Source: Verrucomicrobiaceae bacterium
GTDB lineage: Bacteria > Verrucomicrobiota > Verrucomicrobiia > Verrucomicrobiales > Verrucomicrobiaceae
DNA length: 64,000 nt
Assembly (NCBI GenBank): GCA_947458455.1
Contig: CANGYJ010000005.1
Location: 124,001 to 188,000, forward strand
Reading direction: 5' to 3'
In this document: piece after piece, positions 42,303 to 51,501 of the stretch
Layout of the letters: every line of letters begins with the position of its first letter
Position numbering within the stretch: the stretch's first letter is position 1
Notes under the pieces: model-generated
Database searches by the model: none
What the model saw: only the letters and a program-made list of their open reading frames with translations
What the model was told of the DNA's origin: nothing
Made by a program: the position numbers and the translations under genes

Positions 42303-42480
42303 CCCCTCACCCCAGCCCTTTCGCTTCGCGGCGCTTCGCTAGCCCCGCATGAGAACATCATGCGAAAAGAATGCCAAAAGCGGGGAGAGGGAGAAGAAGG
42401 CACCGCAAACCAGTCCCTCTCCCCGCGAGTGATTGCCATCCGCTCCCCGGCTCGAATGCGGGGAGAGGTTAGGTGAGGGG
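42303..42480. repeat. Nested palindromic element (CCCCTCACC ... GGTGAGGGG)
   Basis: The outer arms cccctcaccc (from 42303) and ggtgagggg (to 42480) enclose a perfect 13-bp inner pair, gcggggagaggga (42380-42392) and tccctctccccgc (42414-42426). It fills the gap between asnB and the O-antigen-ligase-like gene. Confidence 0.8.
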
Positions 42481-42498
42481 AACTGCTGAGAAGTGCTC

Positions 42499-44442
42499 TC
42501 ATGGTTTCGTGTGGGCATGCCAGGCCTGGAACATCAGCACGTCCCAGAGGTAGAAGTGCCAGTTTCGCGTGCCGCTGAGGTGCTCAGCCCATTTTTGGCG
42601 GATGGGAGCGGCGTGGAAGAAGCCTTCGCGTTTCAAGCGGCTCTCGCTGAGGAGATCTTCGGCCCATTCACGCAGCGGTCCGCGAAGCCAGACATGGAGC
42701 GGGATACCAAAGCCACGCTTCGGACGGTCGATGAGCGTCTTGGGCACATGCTTATACAGCGTTTCACGCATGAGCCACTTCCCACGGCCATCACGCACCT
42801 TCATGTGAAACGGAATGCGCCAGGCGAACTCGATGATGTCGGTATCGAGCAGCGGGATGCGGCCTTCGAGGCTGACGCCCATCGCGGCGCGGTCCACCTT
42901 CGTCAAAATATCACCCGGCAGGTAGGTCTCCATGTCGAGGTGCATCATGCGATGCGTGAAATCACTCACGCGAGGCCACGACGCCGTGTCGGTGATGGCC
43001 GTGACGGGATCTTGGCCGTTGATCACGATGTCCTGCGGCTGCTTCCAGTGGGACATCAGGTTCAAATAGAGCGTCTCCATGCCCGGCGCGGCGATGACTT
43101 CGGCCAGCTTGTGCAATTTATCACCCACCGGGATGTGGCGGAGGCGTTTCGGCAGCAGTTTGGAGCCGAGACCATTCAAAACCTTCGGCGGCAGGGCAGT
43201 GAGCATGCCGGCGGTCATCTTCTTCATCACCGGCGGCATCCACGAGAACTTGCTCCACAGCTTGCGACCGACCGAATAGCGTTCGTAGCCGCCGAAAAGC
43301 TCATCGCCCGCATCGCCGCTGAGCGCCACGGTGACATGCTCGCGAGCCATTTTGCACACGAGATAGGTCGGAATCTGCGAGTAATCGGAAAACGGTTCGT
43401 CGTAGAGCGATGGAAGCTGGGGGATGACATTGAGCGCATCCTCACCGCTCACATACATCTCGGTGTGATCGGTGCCGAGGTGCTTGGCGACGTCTTTGGC
43501 GAACTCGGCCTCGTTGTGCTCCTTTTCGTGAAAACCAATGGTGAAGGTGCGCACGGGCCGCGTGCTCTGCTTTTGCATCATCGCCACAATGAGCGAGGAA
43601 TCGACCCCACCGCTCAAAAACGCGCCCAACGGCACATCGGCGATCATGCGCATGCCGACAGCCTTTTTCAGCAAGGCCTCAAACTCGGCGATGGCATCGG
43701 CATCGCTGCCGGTGAACGGTTTATCGAGGCCACGCTCGACCACTTGCGGCAGGCTCCAATACCAACCGGGCTGCGGACGCTCCGCCGGCGAGCGCAGCGA
43801 GATCATCGCGGCAGGCGGGAGCTTCTTGAAGCCTTGGTAAATGCAGAGCGGATCAGGAATGTAGTTGTAGCGCAGCAGCGAGGTCAGCGCCTCGCGATCC
43901 ACGGAGGCGTTGAAGCCAGGAAAACGCTGAATGGCCTTCAACTCGGAGGCGAAGACGAAGGTCTCGCCGACCCAGCCGTAGTAGAGCGGCTTTTCGCCCA
44001 TGCGATCGCGGGCGAGGTGAAAAACGCGATCCTGTTTGTCCCACACGGCGAAGGCAAACATGCCGTTGAAGCGCTTCGTGGCCTCGATGACACCCCATTG
44101 GCAAAACGCGGCGAGCATGATTTCCGTATCGGAATGGCCGCGCCAGGTGTGCCCATGCTTTTCGAGGTCGGCACGGAGGTCTTCGAAGTTGTAGATCTCG
44201 CCATTGAAGACGATCACGAAGCGGCCATCGGCACTCGCCATGGGCTGATGACCGAGCGGCGAGAGATCGAGGATCGAAAGGCGGCGATGCCCCAACGCGA
44301 GACCGATTTCCGAATCCACCCAAGCCCCCGCGTCATCCGGCCCGCGAAGCACGATGGCATCGGTCATGGCACTGACGATGCTTTCCATCTCGTGCGCCGC
44401 ACGAGATTTGGCAGGAGAGAAGAAGCCGGCGATGCCGCACAT
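42499..44442 (-). CDS. asnB: Asparagine synthase (glutamine-hydrolysing)
   Basis: 647 residues. The N-terminal glutaminase uses Cys2 (MCGIAGFF), with LRGPDD and NGEIYNF. The C-terminal ATP-pyrophosphatase has SGGVDSS followed by the aspartate-activating region (ALSGDAGDELFGGY). Bacterial members of this length within polysaccharide clusters often amidate sugars or related groups rather than make free asparagine; its position next to glycosyltransferase and flippase genes supports that reading, by inference only. It starts 4 bases after the double glycosyltransferase stop. Confidence 0.93.
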   Translation of the reverse strand: MCGIAGFFSPAKSRAAHEMESIVSAMTDAIVLRGPDDAGAWVDSEIGLALGHRRLSILDLSPLGHQPMASADGRFVIVFNGEIYNFEDLRADLEKHGHTWRGHSDTEIMLAAFCQWGVIEATKRFNGMFAFAVWDKQDRVFHLARDRMGEKPLYYGWVGETFVFASELKAIQRFPGFNASVDREALTSLLRYNYIPDPLCIYQGFKKLPPAAMISLRSPAERPQPGWYWSLPQVVERGLDKPFTGSDADAIAEFEALLKKAVGMRMIADVPLGAFLSGGVDSSLIVAMMQKQSTRPVRTFTIGFHEKEHNEAEFAKDVAKHLGTDHTEMYVSGEDALNVIPQLPSLYDEPFSDYSQIPTYLVCKMAREHVTVALSGDAGDELFGGYERYSVGRKLWSKFSWMPPVMKKMTAGMLTALPPKVLNGLGSKLLPKRLRHIPVGDKLHKLAEVIAAPGMETLYLNLMSHWKQPQDIVINGQDPVTAITDTASWPRVSDFTHRMMHLDMETYLPGDILTKVDRAAMGVSLEGRIPLLDTDIIEFAWRIPFHMKVRDGRGKWLMRETLYKHVPKTLIDRPKRGFGIPLHVWLRGPLREWAEDLLSESRLKREGFFHAAPIRQKWAEHLSGTRNWHFYLWDVLMFQAWHAHTKP

Positions 44443-44445
44443 GGT

Positions 44446-46605
44446 TTAGTGAGAGGTAAGAGGTGAGATGTGAGAGGTCAGAAGTGTCGCTTCGGTCCCT
44501 TCGATCTTTTGAGTCCCTTCGCTGGTGATGAGACTCTCGAACTGCCCCAGCACACTCGTGAGGGAAAAATGCCGCTCGATGCGTTTGCGGGCTGCCAAAT
44601 CCTGTGTGAGGCCGCTGTCGAGGATTTCGAGGCAGGCCTTTGCGAGGGCCTGTGGATCACGCGGCGGCACGAGGCGACCGGCTTCGCCCATGACCCAGCG
44701 TGTATCGCCAATATCAGTGGCCACCACGGGCACGGCGCAGGCCATCGCCTCGCCGACGACATTGGGAAAACCTTCGCCAAAGGCCGAAGAGGACACAGCG
44801 ATGTTCAGTGACGCGGTGAGTTCCGGCAGGTCGTGACGCTCGCCGAGGACAGTGATGAAGAGTGGGACATCGAGGGACTCGGTTTCGGCACCGACGATGA
44901 TGAATCGCGTTTCGGGATGCTTGGCGTGAATGAGTTTCGCGGCTTCAATGAAGGTCGGGTAGTCCTTCATCGGCGCGTGGCGGCCAAAGCGGCCGATGTA
45001 GAACGAGTTTTCCAACTCGTTCGGAACGAGTTGGAAAACTCGTTTTACGTCAGGCTTCCACTTCGCGAGATCAAAGCCGTTCGCGATGAGCTGGGTCTTC
45101 GATTTCGCATAGCCGATGGCCTCATGCTGCTGCGAGCTGAGCTGGGAGTTGTAGGTGATGCGTTTCGGCAGCCACGACAGCCACGCGAGAGCCCGAATGA
45201 CCATCGCGGAGCCGCGTTTTTCGAGTTTTAGGTCGTAAAGGCTCTGGCGGATGTTCCAGATCATCGGCACCTGCTTGAGGCGCATGAACTTGGCGAGGCT
45301 GGCGACGAGGCACCCGTGGTACATCCAGCCCATGAGCACATCCGGCTTCTCGCGACGGATGAGGCGGAAGAGCTTCCACATGGCGGAAAGCGTGGGTTTA
45401 CCCGCAGGCATGTCGAGGCTGTGAACGTTCGGCAGGCTCGCGGCGTGCTTGCCGCCGGCGGTGAGACTCACGACGACGTGCTGGAGCTTCGGCAGGCCGT
45501 TGACGAGCTGCGCGAGCATCATCTCCGCACCGCCACTGCCGAGTCCGGTGGTGATCCACAGGACTTTTTTGCCGAGAAGACAACTCGTGCGCTCGATAAG
45601 GCGATCTATGCTGAATTCGGAGACGATGCGGGAGCGTGTTTCGCTGGGTTTGAACTCTCGCATGCACTTCGCGAGAGCCTCGTGATCTCCGGCGGGGAAG
45701 ATTTGTGATTGGTTGCCGATGATCCACGCACTGTCGCCGACATCGCTGGCGATGCAGGGAACGCCGCAGGCCATGGCCTCGCCGATGGCATTGGAAAAGC
45801 CTTCGCCAAAGGCGCTGGAGTTCACGAGGCAGTCAAAGGTGGCATACACGGATGGCATGTCGCTTTGAGACGGTAGCCATTCCACCTGCACGCCGAGCGA
45901 GGTGGCGAGCTCGCGCATCTGCTTCGCGTAGCCCTCATCGCCACTGCCGACGATGACGAAGCGGGCGTTTGGGACGAGGGCAGCGGCTTTGAGGAAGGTC
46001 GCGTGATCCTTCATCGGGCTGAGGCGGCCGACGAGGCCGAAGACAGACGGGCTAAAGCCCGAACTACGAGCACGAGGCTGGAAGCGCTCGGTGTCGATGC
46101 CGTTGGGAACGACGTGCGTCTTCTGCGCCGGGTAGCTGCGGGCGAGGTAGTAATCACGACCGGCCTTGGAGTTGCAGATGATGACATCGGCGAAGCGGGC
46201 GAGGAGGCAATTGAGGCGGAAGCTGAGTTTGCCAAGCGTGCCCCAGAGGTGGGCATCGGTTTGGGAATCACGCACGCCCCAGACGACACGTGGGAAGCCG
46301 CAGAAGGGCTTCAGGAAGAGGGCCATGAGGTTCGATTCGGCGAGGTAACCGTGGATGACCTCTGGCCGCACGCTTCGCGCGGCTTTGATGAGTCGGAAGA
46401 AGAAGCCGAGGAGGTCCCAGCGACTCTTTTTGCCGATGCAGAGGGTCTTCACACCGGCTTCGCGGAGGCTGGACTCGAAGGGACCGCCGTAAAAATGCAG
46501 CACGGAGACTTCGTGACCTTCGCGCACGAGTCCAGCGGTGAGAATCGAGAGCTGACGCTGAGCACCGCCGTGACCGAGATCGCGGATGATGAAGGCGAGC
46601 TTCAT
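44446..46605 (-). CDS. Double GT4 glycosyltransferase (two fused GT-B enzymes)
   Basis: 720 residues. GT1 (1 to about 343) begins FIIRDLGHGGAQRQL and has the donor-site motif SAFGEGFSNAIGEAMACG. GT2 (about 346-720) begins KKVLWITTGLGSGGAEMML and has SSAFGEGFPNVVGEAMAC. Both are GT4 retaining glycosyltransferases; they probably add successive sugars to a lipid-linked glycan. The halves join with almost no linker, as if a stop and start were lost between two genes. Each half carries a palindrome at the same loop before its second Rossmann domain. ATG 46605 overlaps the flippase stop (ATGA). The C-terminal LLTSHISPLTSH is repeat-derived. Confidence 0.9.
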   Translation of the reverse strand: MKLAFIIRDLGHGGAQRQLSILTAGLVREGHEVSVLHFYGGPFESSLREAGVKTLCIGKKSRWDLLGFFFRLIKAARSVRPEVIHGYLAESNLMALFLKPFCGFPRVVWGVRDSQTDAHLWGTLGKLSFRLNCLLARFADVIICNSKAGRDYYLARSYPAQKTHVVPNGIDTERFQPRARSSGFSPSVFGLVGRLSPMKDHATFLKAAALVPNARFVIVGSGDEGYAKQMRELATSLGVQVEWLPSQSDMPSVYATFDCLVNSSAFGEGFSNAIGEAMACGVPCIASDVGDSAWIIGNQSQIFPAGDHEALAKCMREFKPSETRSRIVSEFSIDRLIERTSCLLGKKVLWITTGLGSGGAEMMLAQLVNGLPKLQHVVVSLTAGGKHAASLPNVHSLDMPAGKPTLSAMWKLFRLIRREKPDVLMGWMYHGCLVASLAKFMRLKQVPMIWNIRQSLYDLKLEKRGSAMVIRALAWLSWLPKRITYNSQLSSQQHEAIGYAKSKTQLIANGFDLAKWKPDVKRVFQLVPNELENSFYIGRFGRHAPMKDYPTFIEAAKLIHAKHPETRFIIVGAETESLDVPLFITVLGERHDLPELTASLNIAVSSSAFGEGFPNVVGEAMACAVPVVATDIGDTRWVMGEAGRLVPPRDPQALAKACLEILDSGLTQDLAARKRIERHFSLTSVLGQFESLITSEGTQKIEGTEATLLTSHISPLTSH
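45001..45045. repeat. In-frame 45-base palindrome in the second glycosyltransferase domain
   Basis: Arms 45001-45022 and 45024-45045 pair in 21 of 22 positions around a single base. It encodes KRVFQLVPNELENSF in the loop before the IGRFGRHAPMKDY strand. Confidence 0.92.
46048..46061. repeat. In-frame CGGGCTAAAGCCCG palindrome in the first glycosyltransferase domain
   Basis: Six-base arms around a 2-base loop, within acgggctaaagcccgaacta. It encodes part of ARSSGFSPSVFG just before GLVGRLSPMKDH, the same structural loop as the larger palindrome in the second domain. Confidence 0.75.
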
Positions 46606-47984
46606 GACTCGGCCTCCTTCCGACGAATGAGCATGAGGCACCAGAGGCACGCGACGATGGAGCTGATGCCATGCACGAGGGCGGTGGAAAGGGCGATGCC
46701 GGCGACACCCATGTTTTGCATGAGAAGCCAGTTCAGTCCCGCATTGCCGAACAAAGCCGCAAACGAGAAGATCAGCATGAAGCGCGAGGCCTGCATGGAA
46801 ACGATGACGCGAGCGGTGACGATGCCGAGGATGTAGAAGGGGATTTGCAGCGCCCCGAAGCGCAGCACATGCGCCACTCGCAAGGTGTCCTCATGATGGA
46901 AGGCACCACGCTCGAAAAGCAGGCTCACGATGGTTGGGGCGAAGAAATCGAGCAAAAAGGCAAGCGGCAGCATCAGGCCGACGATGACGCCCACGCTCAT
47001 GAGCAGGCGGCGGCGCAGGCCATTCCAATCCCGACGGGCCACCTGATCGGCGAAATACGGGAACAGCACATCGGCCAGCGGTCCGGCGGAGACGCCGAGG
47101 ATGATCATGCAGAGTTTCTCCGAATAGCTGAGCACAGCCACGCTGCCCGCAGGCAGCCACGAAGCCATGGTTTGATCCACCACGGAGGCACTTGAGAAGG
47201 CGAGACCGCCCAGCAGGAAGGGCATGGCATTGCGCATGACGACGCCGAGCTTGGGCTCCCATTTTCGCAGGCACACACGCCACCAGCGGCGCTCGGCGGG
47301 GAGCTGACGCGAGACCGCGTGCATCAGCAAAGAGAGTTGCAGGGCGGAGCCGATGTTCGTGCCAAACAGCAGCGCATCCACGGTGGGAGCACGACGCGTG
47401 AGGAGGATGCTGACGATGATGCCCAGCGGCACCAGCAGCGGCGCGGAGGCCACGATGAGGAATTTTTTATCCGCCCGCAGCCATGCCCCGAGGTGATAGC
47501 TCATGCCAAAGCACAGCAGGAAGGGGAACAGCATGACCAGCAGGTGCTGAGCATGATCTTTGTTCGCGGCGCTGAAACCATGCGCCAGGTGCTCGACGAG
47601 AAAATTCCCGCCCAGCTCAATGAGCAGCCCGAAGAGCAAGAGCATGCCGAGATGCGTCACCGCCGCCTGAACCGCCATCCGATCCGCGCGGCGGGAGCCT
47701 TTTTGGTGCTTCAGCTCGACGTAAGCCGGCAAAAACGACTCCGGCAGCCCTCCCGCCAGTAGCGTAGCGGCAAAGGACATGAAGCCGAAGACGAGCATGA
47801 AGGCATCAATCTCCTGCGAGACCCCGAAGGTGGAGGCCACGACGGCATCCTTCACAAAGGAGACAACCTTGCTGGCCAATGTCAGCACAAAAACCAGCGC
47901 CAACCCTGAGAGTAGGGCGGAGCCAAGGCCCCGAGCCAGCAGCGAGCGGATCGAGGCCGGGATACGGGCCGAAATTGAGGACAT
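46602..47984 (-). CDS. MurJ/MviN-family lipid flippase
   Basis: 460 residues with about twelve to fourteen membrane helices. MurJ/MviN features include KVVSFVKDAVVASTFGVSQ at the first helix and a middle VVDQTMASWLPAGSVAVLSY segment. In this setting (GT4s, asnB and an O-antigen-ligase-like gene follow) it more likely flips a polysaccharide lipid-linked unit than lipid II. First gene of the cluster and coupled to the double glycosyltransferase gene by an ATGA overlap. Confidence 0.87.
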   Translation of the reverse strand: MSSISARIPASIRSLLARGLGSALLSGLALVFVLTLASKVVSFVKDAVVASTFGVSQEIDAFMLVFGFMSFAATLLAGGLPESFLPAYVELKHQKGSRRADRMAVQAAVTHLGMLLLFGLLIELGGNFLVEHLAHGFSAANKDHAQHLLVMLFPFLLCFGMSYHLGAWLRADKKFLIVASAPLLVPLGIIVSILLTRRAPTVDALLFGTNIGSALQLSLLMHAVSRQLPAERRWWRVCLRKWEPKLGVVMRNAMPFLLGGLAFSSASVVDQTMASWLPAGSVAVLSYSEKLCMIILGVSAGPLADVLFPYFADQVARRDWNGLRRRLLMSVGVIVGLMLPLAFLLDFFAPTIVSLLFERGAFHHEDTLRVAHVLRFGALQIPFYILGIVTARVIVSMQASRFMLIFSFAALFGNAGLNWLLMQNMGVAGIALSTALVHGISSIVACLWCLMLIRRKEAES

Positions 47985-48325
47985 TCATACCAATTATAAA
48001 CACTATAATAAGATTCAGCAAACTTGAGGATGGGTTTTTTGCCCGTTTTACACGCTTCTCCCCTGCTCTGTAGCCCTCCTGACGAGCTTTCTCGCCACGC
48101 TGGCAGAGGCCGTAGGGCGGATGTGTTCGGCGTGCAAAGCTGCGCGAACATGAAAAATGACCTTCGCCGAACTATCCGACTGGGTTTTTGGGGGGGGTGC
48201 GCGTGTTGGAGAGCTTTTGTGAGCCTCCCAGGCCGGATAGTTGGGCGGTTTTCCTACTGAGAACCACGGCATACTCCGCGCCCAACACATCCGCCCCTGC
48301 GTCGCTTCGCTCTGAATTCCGCCCC
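47985..48325. other. 341-base stretch with nested inverted repeats
   Basis: Holds an outer inverted repeat, agggcggatgtgttcggcg (48114-48132) against cgcccaacacatccgcccct (48279-48298), with an inner pair ccgaactatccg / cggatagttggg. An AT-rich start follows the flippase gene start and may hold its promoter. No gene seen. Confidence 0.55.
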
Positions 48326-49201
48326 TTATTTCCCCAGCTCCCAAGCGGTCGCCGAGAGCCGCTGGCGCAGCGCCCCGGATGCCTCTGCAAGGCGCCGCTG
48401 GAGGGTTTCGTATTCCGCCCGGCCCTCCGGCGTCTCGATGGGGATGGGTTCGTAGCCCAAGGCACGCAGTTCATACGGGCTGGCCCGCATGTCGAGTTGG
48501 CGGGCGGTCCAGGCATTGGCAAAGCACTCGCCGATGAGATCGGAACCGCACCAGGGGAGGAGTTTTCCGGCCCATTTGTAGAGATCCATGTTCGTGTGGA
48601 GGCAGCCGCCTTGTTCCATGTCGAGCCGGGTTTCGAGCACGGGCTGAAAGGCATTCAAAGGCCGCGCCTCGGGCGTGAAGAAGCGAAAGGCATCGTAGTG
48701 GGTGCAGCAGACGGCCTGGGAATCGACGAAGCTGGCCAGCTCTTCGGGCGTGAGGCGCAGTTCGTAGCCTTGATGGCGGATTTGCTCCGCTGGGAGGCGA
48801 TAGACCATGGCCCACTCGTGGAGGCCAAAGCATCGAAAACGGGTCGGACGCTCCGAGACGCGGTCGCAAAGGTCACGAATCCATGTCGCGAGCTGCCGCG
48901 TGTGATCGGTGAGAAAGGCCTCATCGAGAAAAACGCGGTTGTTTTGCCTCAAAAAGCGATCCGAGGCCAGCCAGGGGCATTCGAGAAGGTCCTCCGCGGT
49001 GGCTTCGATGGCGCTGCCGAGTGGTGGCACCCACTGTTTGAGCTTCGCCGGCGAGAGGTTGTAGTAGGTGAAGAGGAAATCCTCCACCGGATGCTTCGTG
49101 CCATGGCTGCGGCGCTGCGCGAAGGCTTCCGCGAGGTCGCCCACGCGGTCGAGATGCGCGGCCTGACGTGCCTTCCACTCCACGCGGCTCCATTCGATCA
49201 T
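48326..49201 (-). CDS. 3-methyladenine-DNA-glycosylase-like protein of the actinobacterial type
   Basis: 291 residues. It has HPVEDFLFTYYNLSPAKLKQW near residue 30 and GGCLHTNMDLYKWAGKL near 205, patterns I associate with proteins annotated as 3-methyladenine DNA glycosylase in Actinobacteria; the function of that group is, as far as I know, weakly supported. No membrane or signal segment. ATG 49201 overlaps the MgtE stop (ATGA 49198-49201), so the two genes are co-translated. The longer frame to 49372 lies inside mgtE. Confidence 0.65.
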   Translation of the reverse strand: MIEWSRVEWKARQAAHLDRVGDLAEAFAQRRSHGTKHPVEDFLFTYYNLSPAKLKQWVPPLGSAIEATAEDLLECPWLASDRFLRQNNRVFLDEAFLTDHTRQLATWIRDLCDRVSERPTRFRCFGLHEWAMVYRLPAEQIRHQGYELRLTPEELASFVDSQAVCCTHYDAFRFFTPEARPLNAFQPVLETRLDMEQGGCLHTNMDLYKWAGKLLPWCGSDLIGECFANAWTARQLDMRASPYELRALGYEPIPIETPEGRAEYETLQRRLAEASGALRQRLSATAWELGK

Positions 49202-50394
49202 ACGAGCAAGGAGGCGAGGCCGAGGAAGACGCCCATGCTGACGACATCCGTGACTGTGGTGAGAAAGATGCTGGAGGCGGTGGCTGGATCCGCACCGAAC
49301 TTGCGCAAGATGAGAGGGATCAAAGCGCCGCACACGCCGCTCGTCACACAGCTCACGACCATGGAAAGCCACACCACGAGGGCCAGCGAGGTGCCGTTCG
49401 GATTTCCCGCGATACGAGCATAAACGATCATGCCGATGGCGGCGGTGATTCCCACGAGCATGCCGTTCATGAGGCCGAGCTGACCTTCCTTGATGACGAG
49501 CGAGCGCTCACCGCCCGGCTTCAAATCACCCAGCGTCACACCGCGCAGCGTGACGGCGAGCGCTTGGCAGCCCGTGTTGCCGGATTGACCCGCGAGCACG
49601 GGCAAAAAGGCCGTGAGGAGCACCACGCGGTCCAGCGTGTCCTGAAACGCGGCCACCACGGCGGCAGCCACGAAGCAGCTGGCCAGATTGATTTGCAGCC
49701 ACGGATGGCGAAAGCGCAGACTGCGTGAGACCGGCGTGCTGAGACGCTCCTCTTTTTCGACGCCGACCATCGTTCCCGCCTGGGCGCTGATCTCAATGGC
49801 CCGCGCCTCAAACAACGTCTGGCCACGCACGAGGCCGAGCAAGCGGCCCCCTGCATCGCACACCGGATAGACGGGGTAGTGGCGATTCACCGCCTCCTTC
49901 ATCGCCTCCGTGAGTGGCATGGCAGGCGTAAGCGCGAAGACATTTGGATACATGACCTCGGTAAGCGGCTTCTCCGGCTCGCCGAGCATCAGATCCCGCA
50001 TGACGAGCACGCCGAGCAGCTTGTTCGCCTCATCGGTGACGTAACCGTAGGTGATGAAGGCCTTCTTGGTCAGCTTGCGCAGCGCCTCGATGGTCTCACG
50101 AACGGTCATCGAAGGTCGAAACACCGCCACCGGCGGCTCCATCAGCCAGCCCACGCTGTCCTCGGGATAGCCGGTGTTCTGCATCCACTGCTGCGCCTTT
50201 TCGATGGGCGCAGCGGCGAGGATGGCACAGCGGCGTTCGTCCGTCATCTGATGCAGCACCTGCTGGGCCACCATGGGGTTGAGTTCCTGCAAAACCTCCG
50301 CCGCTGCAGCATCCGCCGCCGCCTCCAAAGCATCCGCCGCATCATGCGGCGCACTTTGGCGGACGTGGGCGAGGAGGTTTTCGTGGGTGGGCAT
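49198..50394 (-). CDS. mgtE: Magnesium transporter MgtE
   Basis: 398 residues. A short N-domain (ALEAAADAAAAEVLQEL, MTDERRCAIL), a CBS pair (about 105-225; VRETIEALRK, PVCDAGGRLLGLV), a connecting helix and five membrane helices with the channel motif region (AFLPVLAGQSGNTGCQALAV). Shorter than the usual 450 residues because the N-domain is reduced. CBS domains normally sense Mg and close the pore. ATG 50394 is chosen. The divergent pseudopilin gene begins 46 bases away. Confidence 0.93.
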   Translation of the reverse strand: MPTHENLLAHVRQSAPHDAADALEAAADAAAAEVLQELNPMVAQQVLHQMTDERRCAILAAAPIEKAQQWMQNTGYPEDSVGWLMEPPVAVFRPSMTVRETIEALRKLTKKAFITYGYVTDEANKLLGVLVMRDLMLGEPEKPLTEVMYPNVFALTPAMPLTEAMKEAVNRHYPVYPVCDAGGRLLGLVRGQTLFEARAIEISAQAGTMVGVEKEERLSTPVSRSLRFRHPWLQINLASCFVAAAVVAAFQDTLDRVVLLTAFLPVLAGQSGNTGCQALAVTLRGVTLGDLKPGGERSLVIKEGQLGLMNGMLVGITAAIGMIVYARIAGNPNGTSLALVVWLSMVVSCVTSGVCGALIPLILRKFGADPATASSIFLTTVTDVVSMGVFLGLASLLV

Positions 50395-50439
50395 GCGAAG
50401 AAACGGCGATGATGCGCCTGAACGGCCCGCGTTCAACCA

Positions 50440-51324
50440 ATGGAAGCGGCCAAGAACGGTGGTTGTGTATTTTTGCCCCTCGCGGTAGCATTTCGTCGGC
50501 TTTTGAAAATCCTCTCGCCATCCTCTGCACGCACATCACCAGCCTTCACCCTGCTGGAAACCTCCATCGTGCTGCTCATCCTGGCGCTGCTGGTGAGTGC
50601 GGTGTTTGGCATCCTGCAAAGCTCCCTGCAACTGGCGGACTCCGTGAAGGCGGAATCCGACCGCGAGTTGCGTGTGCAGAAGTTTGTGGAGCTTTGCGAA
50701 AGCATGCTGAACCGCCTCCCCGCCGATGCGGTGATCTCCATCCGACCTCAGAAGGGCCTGGGTAGTCAGCAGCAGATGGTGGAGGTGGCCTTTGCGCTCT
50801 CGCCCTTCGATGCGGCCACGCCGGGCATCCTCACACTTGGCACTGAAACGGATAAAAACGGCATCCTGAGCACGCTCGTGGCCTTTGAGGAGGTGCCGCT
50901 GAATTTTGCGCCCACGCAGCGGCAGAACACCTCGCGGCCAGTGCAGCTTCCCATCCTCAAAGGCATCGCCTCGCTCGAATGGCGAGTGTTTGATCCACAG
51001 ACGCAAAAGTGGGTGAGCACCTGGAACGAGAAAGCCGTGGCTGCCGACATCGTCAAGAACGGCCAAGCCACGCTCACCGGCCTCCCTCCGTCCGGTCAAA
51101 ACCTCACCCCAAATCCCGCTGGCGTGCCCAACGGCCCGCAGGTGGGCCTCTCCCTCTCGCCAGGCGATCCCAACGCCGCTCCGACCAATCCCCTCGGCGG
51201 CACGCCCGGCCTCGCCACCTCCCTTTATCCCCGCCCACCGATGCTGGAGCTGAGCCTGAGCGTCGATGGGGAAGAACCTCGCCGATGGATCTTCTGGGTG
51301 CCAGCCTCCCTGGCGCCGCAGTGA
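50440..51324 (+). CDS. Type II secretion/type IV pilus-like pseudopilin (GspJ-like)
   Basis: 294 residues. The class III prepilin signal SPA-FTLLETSIVLLILALLV has cleavage before Phe36 and Glu at mature position 5, then a long helix and a soluble beta domain ending in a Pro/Gly-rich part. ATG 50440 gives an unusually long 35-residue leader; a TTG at 50503 would give a normal 14-residue leader and may be the true start. It is a minor pseudopilin probably tipping a secretion pseudopilus. No other secretion genes are in the window. Confidence 0.8.
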   Translation: MEAAKNGGCVFLPLAVAFRRLLKILSPSSARTSPAFTLLETSIVLLILALLVSAVFGILQSSLQLADSVKAESDRELRVQKFVELCESMLNRLPADAVISIRPQKGLGSQQQMVEVAFALSPFDAATPGILTLGTETDKNGILSTLVAFEEVPLNFAPTQRQNTSRPVQLPILKGIASLEWRVFDPQTQKWVSTWNEKAVAADIVKNGQATLTGLPPSGQNLTPNPAGVPNGPQVGLSLSPGDPNAAPTNPLGGTPGLATSLYPRPPMLELSLSVDGEEPRRWIFWVPASLAPQ

Positions 51325-51501
51325 GCATCTAAATTCGCAGTTGGTGTCTCATGCCGCCGATTCTGCCACGAAGTGCTCCGCACAACCTGCCCCTTTTCAC
51401 AACCAAGAGGCCCCGAGGATTTTCCGTCGCTTGCATTCCCGGCATGCCTGCTAGACTCGCGGCCCTGATTCAAAATCACGAATCATCCCTCACTTAGCAT
51501 C

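Noticed and set aside
42493..44466. 657-codon open frame on the plus strand
   Set aside because: Antisense to asnB; no motif.
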